DNA of 7,536 nucleotides, taken from Chloroflexota bacterium. GTDB taxonomy: Bacteria; Chloroflexota; Dehalococcoidia; Dehalococcoidales; WRFJ01. Below, in pieces: positions 4,684-7,536 of this stretch. The notes under the pieces are model-generated. The model was given only the letters and a program-made list of their open reading frames with translations, did no database searches and was not told the DNA's origin. Each line of letters opens with the position of its first letter. The first letter of the stretch is position 1. Location of the stretch: assembly GCA_009778865.1 (NCBI GenBank), contig WRFJ01000038.1:1-7536 (forward strand), written 5' to 3'. A program made the position numbers and the translations under genes.

Positions 4684-7200
4684 ATGGACACACAAGCTTT
4701 TAGACGCATATTAAAGCTGGAAGAGCAAAAAGATTACCAAAATAAATCTATTATCGGCGGTATAGATAACGCTCTGTACCGCTTTCTTGCTGATATGGAA
4801 CAAGCCATCACCAGCCCACAAAAACTAGCCTCTTTCAGCTCTTTTATTAAGACTTTTGCTCCCTATACTCCGTTACCGCCAGCAGAGAGAACACTATGGA
4901 TAAAGAGTATATACATATTATTGGATGAATTAGATAAAATTCTAGCTGATAGAACTAATATGCCTATAATAAATGCGACGCCAAAAATAAGAAGAGCGGA
5001 AAGTAAAACTGTTTTATCACAAGATACCGCTAAGCCAGTAGCCGTCATAACAACAATGAAGAAAAAAACCGAAACACATAAATCAACAGAAATAGTTTTA
5101 CAGTTACCATTAACAACTATTAAAGGCATTTCTGAAACTATAGGCAAAAAGTTCAATAAATTAAATATATATAATATTTATGATATGTGTACGCATTATC
5201 CCAGCCGCCATCTAGATTATGGTCTCTTAAAGAAAATCAGCCAATTGCAGGCCGGCAACGAGGAAACAATCCGCGCTTTTGTATGGGAAACCAGCATTAA
5301 AAAAGGAGACAATGGACGACAAAGCAGTGAAGCTGTGTTAGGAGACGACAGCGGCAACGTGCGCGCTTTATGGTTTAATAACCCCTATATAGCCAAAAAT
5401 TTCAAAAGCGGCGATGAGATTATCGTTTCCGGAAGGGTAAGTATATTAAACCACCGTGCTGTTTTTGAGAGTCCCGAATGGGAATATGCCGATAAAGCCG
5501 GCACGCACACTGGCAGATTAGTGCCGGTTTATCCGTTAACAGCCGGCTTAAGCCAGCGGCAAGCTCGTAAGCTTTTCAAAGAGGCTACTGAAACCTATCA
5601 TGGCGCTTTCAAAGAATTTTTGCCGGCTGAGATCAGAAAGCGACAAGGTTTAATAGATTTAAGTAAGGCCATTTTACAAGCCCATTATCCTGATAGCTGG
5701 GAAAGTAAGGAGCAAGCACGAAAACGTTTGGCTTTTGATGAGCTTTTTATATTGCAGGTAGGCGCACTAAAGCATAAATATATCTGGCAAAAAAGCGGAT
5801 GTGCGGATAGCATAAGTGTAGATCAAAATCTTTTACAACGTTTTGTAGTCTCCTTACCTTTTAGTATGACCGACGCTCAAAAGCGCGTCACTCAAGAAAT
5901 ATTGCAAGATATGCAAAAAACTATACCAGCTTCACGCCTTATTCAAGGTGAAGTAGGTAGTGGTAAGACAGTGGTAGCAGCTATATGCCTGCTCTTAGCT
6001 GCTCAGGATGGCAAACAGGGGGCTTTAATGGCTCCTACAGAGATACTAGCCGAACAACATTTTAGAAGCTTGTGTAAGCTTTATGGGCCACTAGCCGCTA
6101 AAATAGAAGAGAACCAAGAAAATCCCTTTGAGATAACTTTACATGGCTTAACCGCTAATCCTTTGCGTTTAGCTTTACTAAGCGGAGAAGTTAAGGGTAA
6201 AGCGCGCCAAGAAATATATAAAAATATAGCCGATGGCCGCACAAATATATTAGTAGGCACTCATGCTGTCATTCAGAAAGATGTAGAATTTACTAATCTG
6301 GCTTTAGCTATCATCGACGAACAGCATCGCTTCGGCGTAAACCAACGTCAAGAATTACGCAATAAAGGCCAGCGGCCACACACTATAGCTATGACTGCCA
6401 CCCCTATTCCGCGCACTTTATCTCTTACTATTTACGGCGACCTTGATTTGTCGGTTATAGACCAGATGCCAGAAGGCCGTCAAAGAACAAAAACCAAATG
6501 GCTGAATAATGAGGAACGCAATAAAGCCTATGCTTTTATTCAAAAACAAATAAATGAGGGACGACAAGCCTTTATTATCTGCCCGTTAGTAGAAGAAAGC
6601 GAAACTGTGGCCGCTAAAGCAGCCACCAGCGAATATGAATATCTAAGTAAAGTGGTTTTCCCCAACTTCAAAGTAGGGCTGATTACCGGACGGCTAAGCA
6701 GTAAAGAAAAAGAGGCTGCTATGCATTCCTTTAGCTTAGGCCAAATAGATATTTTAGTGGCTACTGCTGTGGTAGAGGTAGGCATAGATGTACCCAACGC
6801 TACTGTCATACTGGTAGAAAGTGCTGAGAGATTTGGCTTAGCTCAATTACACCAATTCCGCGGGCGCGTGGGGCGCGGCGGACATCAAAGCTACTGCCTG
6901 TTGCTGTCGGAAAACATTAGCCAAGATAGCATGAACAGGTTGCGTATTATAGAAAGCACCCAAGATGGCTTTGCCTTAGCTGAAGAAGATTTGAAAATGC
7001 GCGGCCCTGGTGAATTTTTCGGCACCCGACAAAGTGGTATGCCTGAACTAAAAATGGCTAAACTTTCCGACGTTATGCTGTTGGAACGAGCACGCAAAGA
7101 AGCACAAAAGCTCTTTGAGCAAGATCCTGAGCTAAAGAATCCCGAATTAAAAGAAGAGCTAAACCGCGTATGGCGCGAAGTAGAAGATAAACTCTCTTAA
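4684..7200 (+). CDS. recG: ATP-dependent DNA helicase RecG with N-terminal extension
   Basis: RecG is a double-strand DNA translocase that remodels stalled forks and branch-migrates Holliday junctions. Residues from about 139 match the usual start (LPLTTIKGISETIGKKFNKL, helix-hairpin-helix-like), followed by the OB-fold wedge domain (about 190-270). Helicase motifs are intact: Walker A GEVGSGKT (422-429), DEQH (545-548), TATPIPRT (571-578), VATAVVEVGIDVPNA (692-706) and QFRGRVGRG (724-732), then the C-terminal GPGEFFGTRQSG (774-785) of the TRG region. The 838-residue length exceeds the usual 680-700. An extra 138 or so residues precede the wedge, and about 20 residues (about 472-492) are inserted between the Walker A and DEQH motifs. 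The start is 8 nt after the degV-family stop, with no in-frame ATG, GTG or TTG between them and no clear Shine-Dalgarno sequence, so coupling to upstream translation is likely. Confidence 0.96.
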   Translation: MDTQAFRRILKLEEQKDYQNKSIIGGIDNALYRFLADMEQAITSPQKLASFSSFIKTFAPYTPLPPAERTLWIKSIYILLDELDKILADRTNMPIINATPKIRRAESKTVLSQDTAKPVAVITTMKKKTETHKSTEIVLQLPLTTIKGISETIGKKFNKLNIYNIYDMCTHYPSRHLDYGLLKKISQLQAGNEETIRAFVWETSIKKGDNGRQSSEAVLGDDSGNVRALWFNNPYIAKNFKSGDEIIVSGRVSILNHRAVFESPEWEYADKAGTHTGRLVPVYPLTAGLSQRQARKLFKEATETYHGAFKEFLPAEIRKRQGLIDLSKAILQAHYPDSWESKEQARKRLAFDELFILQVGALKHKYIWQKSGCADSISVDQNLLQRFVVSLPFSMTDAQKRVTQEILQDMQKTIPASRLIQGEVGSGKTVVAAICLLLAAQDGKQGALMAPTEILAEQHFRSLCKLYGPLAAKIEENQENPFEITLHGLTANPLRLALLSGEVKGKARQEIYKNIADGRTNILVGTHAVIQKDVEFTNLALAIIDEQHRFGVNQRQELRNKGQRPHTIAMTATPIPRTLSLTIYGDLDLSVIDQMPEGRQRTKTKWLNNEERNKAYAFIQKQINEGRQAFIICPLVEESETVAAKAATSEYEYLSKVVFPNFKVGLITGRLSSKEKEAAMHSFSLGQIDILVATAVVEVGIDVPNATVILVESAERFGLAQLHQFRGRVGRGGHQSYCLLLSENISQDSMNRLRIIESTQDGFALAEEDLKMRGPGEFFGTRQSGMPELKMAKLSDVMLLERARKEAQKLFEQDPELKNPELKEELNRVWREVEDKLS

Positions 7201-7536
7201 CTTACCGCTACTGATACCACCGCAATTTCCTAAATCCCGCCTTTTTTAGGCACTAAAACACCTGCTCTTTCAAAAAGCAGTCTCTGTTCTTTGGTAACTT
7301 CACTGACAATAATTGATTTGTCGTGGTAAACCTTGCATTTAAGATGACGCATCAGCAACAGAAGGCGTTCGACTGTATCATGCGGTTCAACAAGTTTCTT
7401 TAGTTTCAGATACACAATAAGAGCAATAAAGGATAGCAACATTAATCCTCGAAAACTCGTCTCACTATGTATACGCAAAGGCAATATATTTAAATCGTCT
7501 TTGGCTATACCGAAGAGTTGTTCGGCAGCCTGTCTG
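7201..7536. mobile_element. End of an insertion sequence next to recG (partial)
   Basis: The transposase 3' end lies only 29 nt from the recG stop, so the terminal inverted repeat of the element should fall within roughly 7201-7229. It cannot be pinned down because the opposite end and the target duplication are outside the window. recG keeps a full C-terminus, so the insertion did not visibly damage it. No clear terminator for recG is seen in the gap. Confidence 0.55.
7230..7536 (-). CDS. IS4/IS1634-type DDE transposase, C-terminal part (partial)
   Basis: The frame is open from the right edge to a TAG (complement of 7230-7232); the N-terminal part lies beyond the window. The peptide starts RQAAEQLFGIAKDDL, where R-(3)-E-(6)-K gives the last three members of the YREK signature of IS4-type transposases; the Tyr would fall just outside. 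The Glu would be the third residue of the catalytic DDE triad. Next comes a hydrophobic segment, FRGLMLLSFIALIVY, in the position common in this superfamily, and a tail ending PKKGGI. About 102 residues are visible. A start codon inside the visible part is unlikely, because the coding signal and the catalytic motif continue upstream to the edge. It converges on recG with 29 nt between the stops. The exact IS family needs the rest of the protein. Confidence 0.85.
   Translation of the reverse strand, partial: RQAAEQLFGIAKDDLNILPLRIHSETSFRGLMLLSFIALIVYLKLKKLVEPHDTVERLLLLMRHLKCKVYHDKSIIVSEVTKEQRLLFERAGVLVPKKGGI

Noticed and set aside
4863..5156. Minus-strand open frame with hydrophobic stretches opposite the recG 5' end
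   Set aside because: It is antisense to a clearly coding stretch of recG, shows no ribosome binding site or family resemblance, and its hydrophobicity mirrors Lys/Asn/Asp-rich codons on the other strand.
7239..7251. GCCT-TTTTT-AGGC as a recG terminator
   Set aside because: The stem is four pairs, no T-tract follows it on the plus strand, and it lies inside the transposase coding region, where the same bases encode PKKG.
7262..7280. CTGCT...AGCAG inverted repeat as an IS terminal repeat
   Set aside because: It lies inside the transposase coding sequence and is a local hairpin, not one arm of a long-range repeat.

Overview
The window is ordinary chromosomal DNA from an AT-rich bacterium, with one mobile element entering at the right edge. 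The phylum cannot be read with certainty. RecG has a long N-terminal extension with a 'LEEQKDYQNKSIIGG' type start and L28 has a four-cysteine 'MKCxxCGK' start. From my recall of these families this fits Chloroflexota (Dehalococcoidia-like) better than a typical Firmicute. The gene order rpmB / fakA / recG is shared with Firmicutes, so the placement is an inference only.

Layout. Positions 1-1496 hold the end of argG and a complete argH, overlapping by ATGA, which are the last two steps of arginine synthesis. A 27-nt near-perfect palindrome follows and ends both argH (+) and the converging rpmB (-), which encodes ribosomal protein L28. The 130-bp gap between rpmB and fakA (1747-1876) is the most structured non-coding stretch. 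It has a strong candidate promoter for each gene, arranged so that the two polymerases face each other and start from almost the same base. It also has hairpins that would cover the Shine-Dalgarno sequence of each gene. Rightward then come fakA (DhaL/DegV-type fatty acid kinase, 551 aa), a 180-nt spacer, a degV/fakB-type fatty-acid-binding gene (320 aa) and recG (838 aa), whose start lies only 8 nt after the degV-family stop. After recG, on the minus strand, lies the C-terminal part of a DDE transposase with the R-E-K part of the IS4-type YREK signature. It runs off the right edge.

How the genes work together. FakA is the ATP-dependent kinase and DegV/FakB proteins present the bound fatty acid, so the adjacent pair 1877-3532 and 3713-4675 could form a complete fatty acid kinase that makes acyl-phosphate. 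recG (branch migration and fork rescue) is carried downstream, probably co-transcribed. argGH is a separate unit. No tRNA, rRNA or CRISPR was seen, and I found no clearly undescribed system. The points most worth a second look are the rpmB/fakA control region, the kinase-plus-binding-protein linkage, the accessory segments of RecG, and the IS end next to recG.
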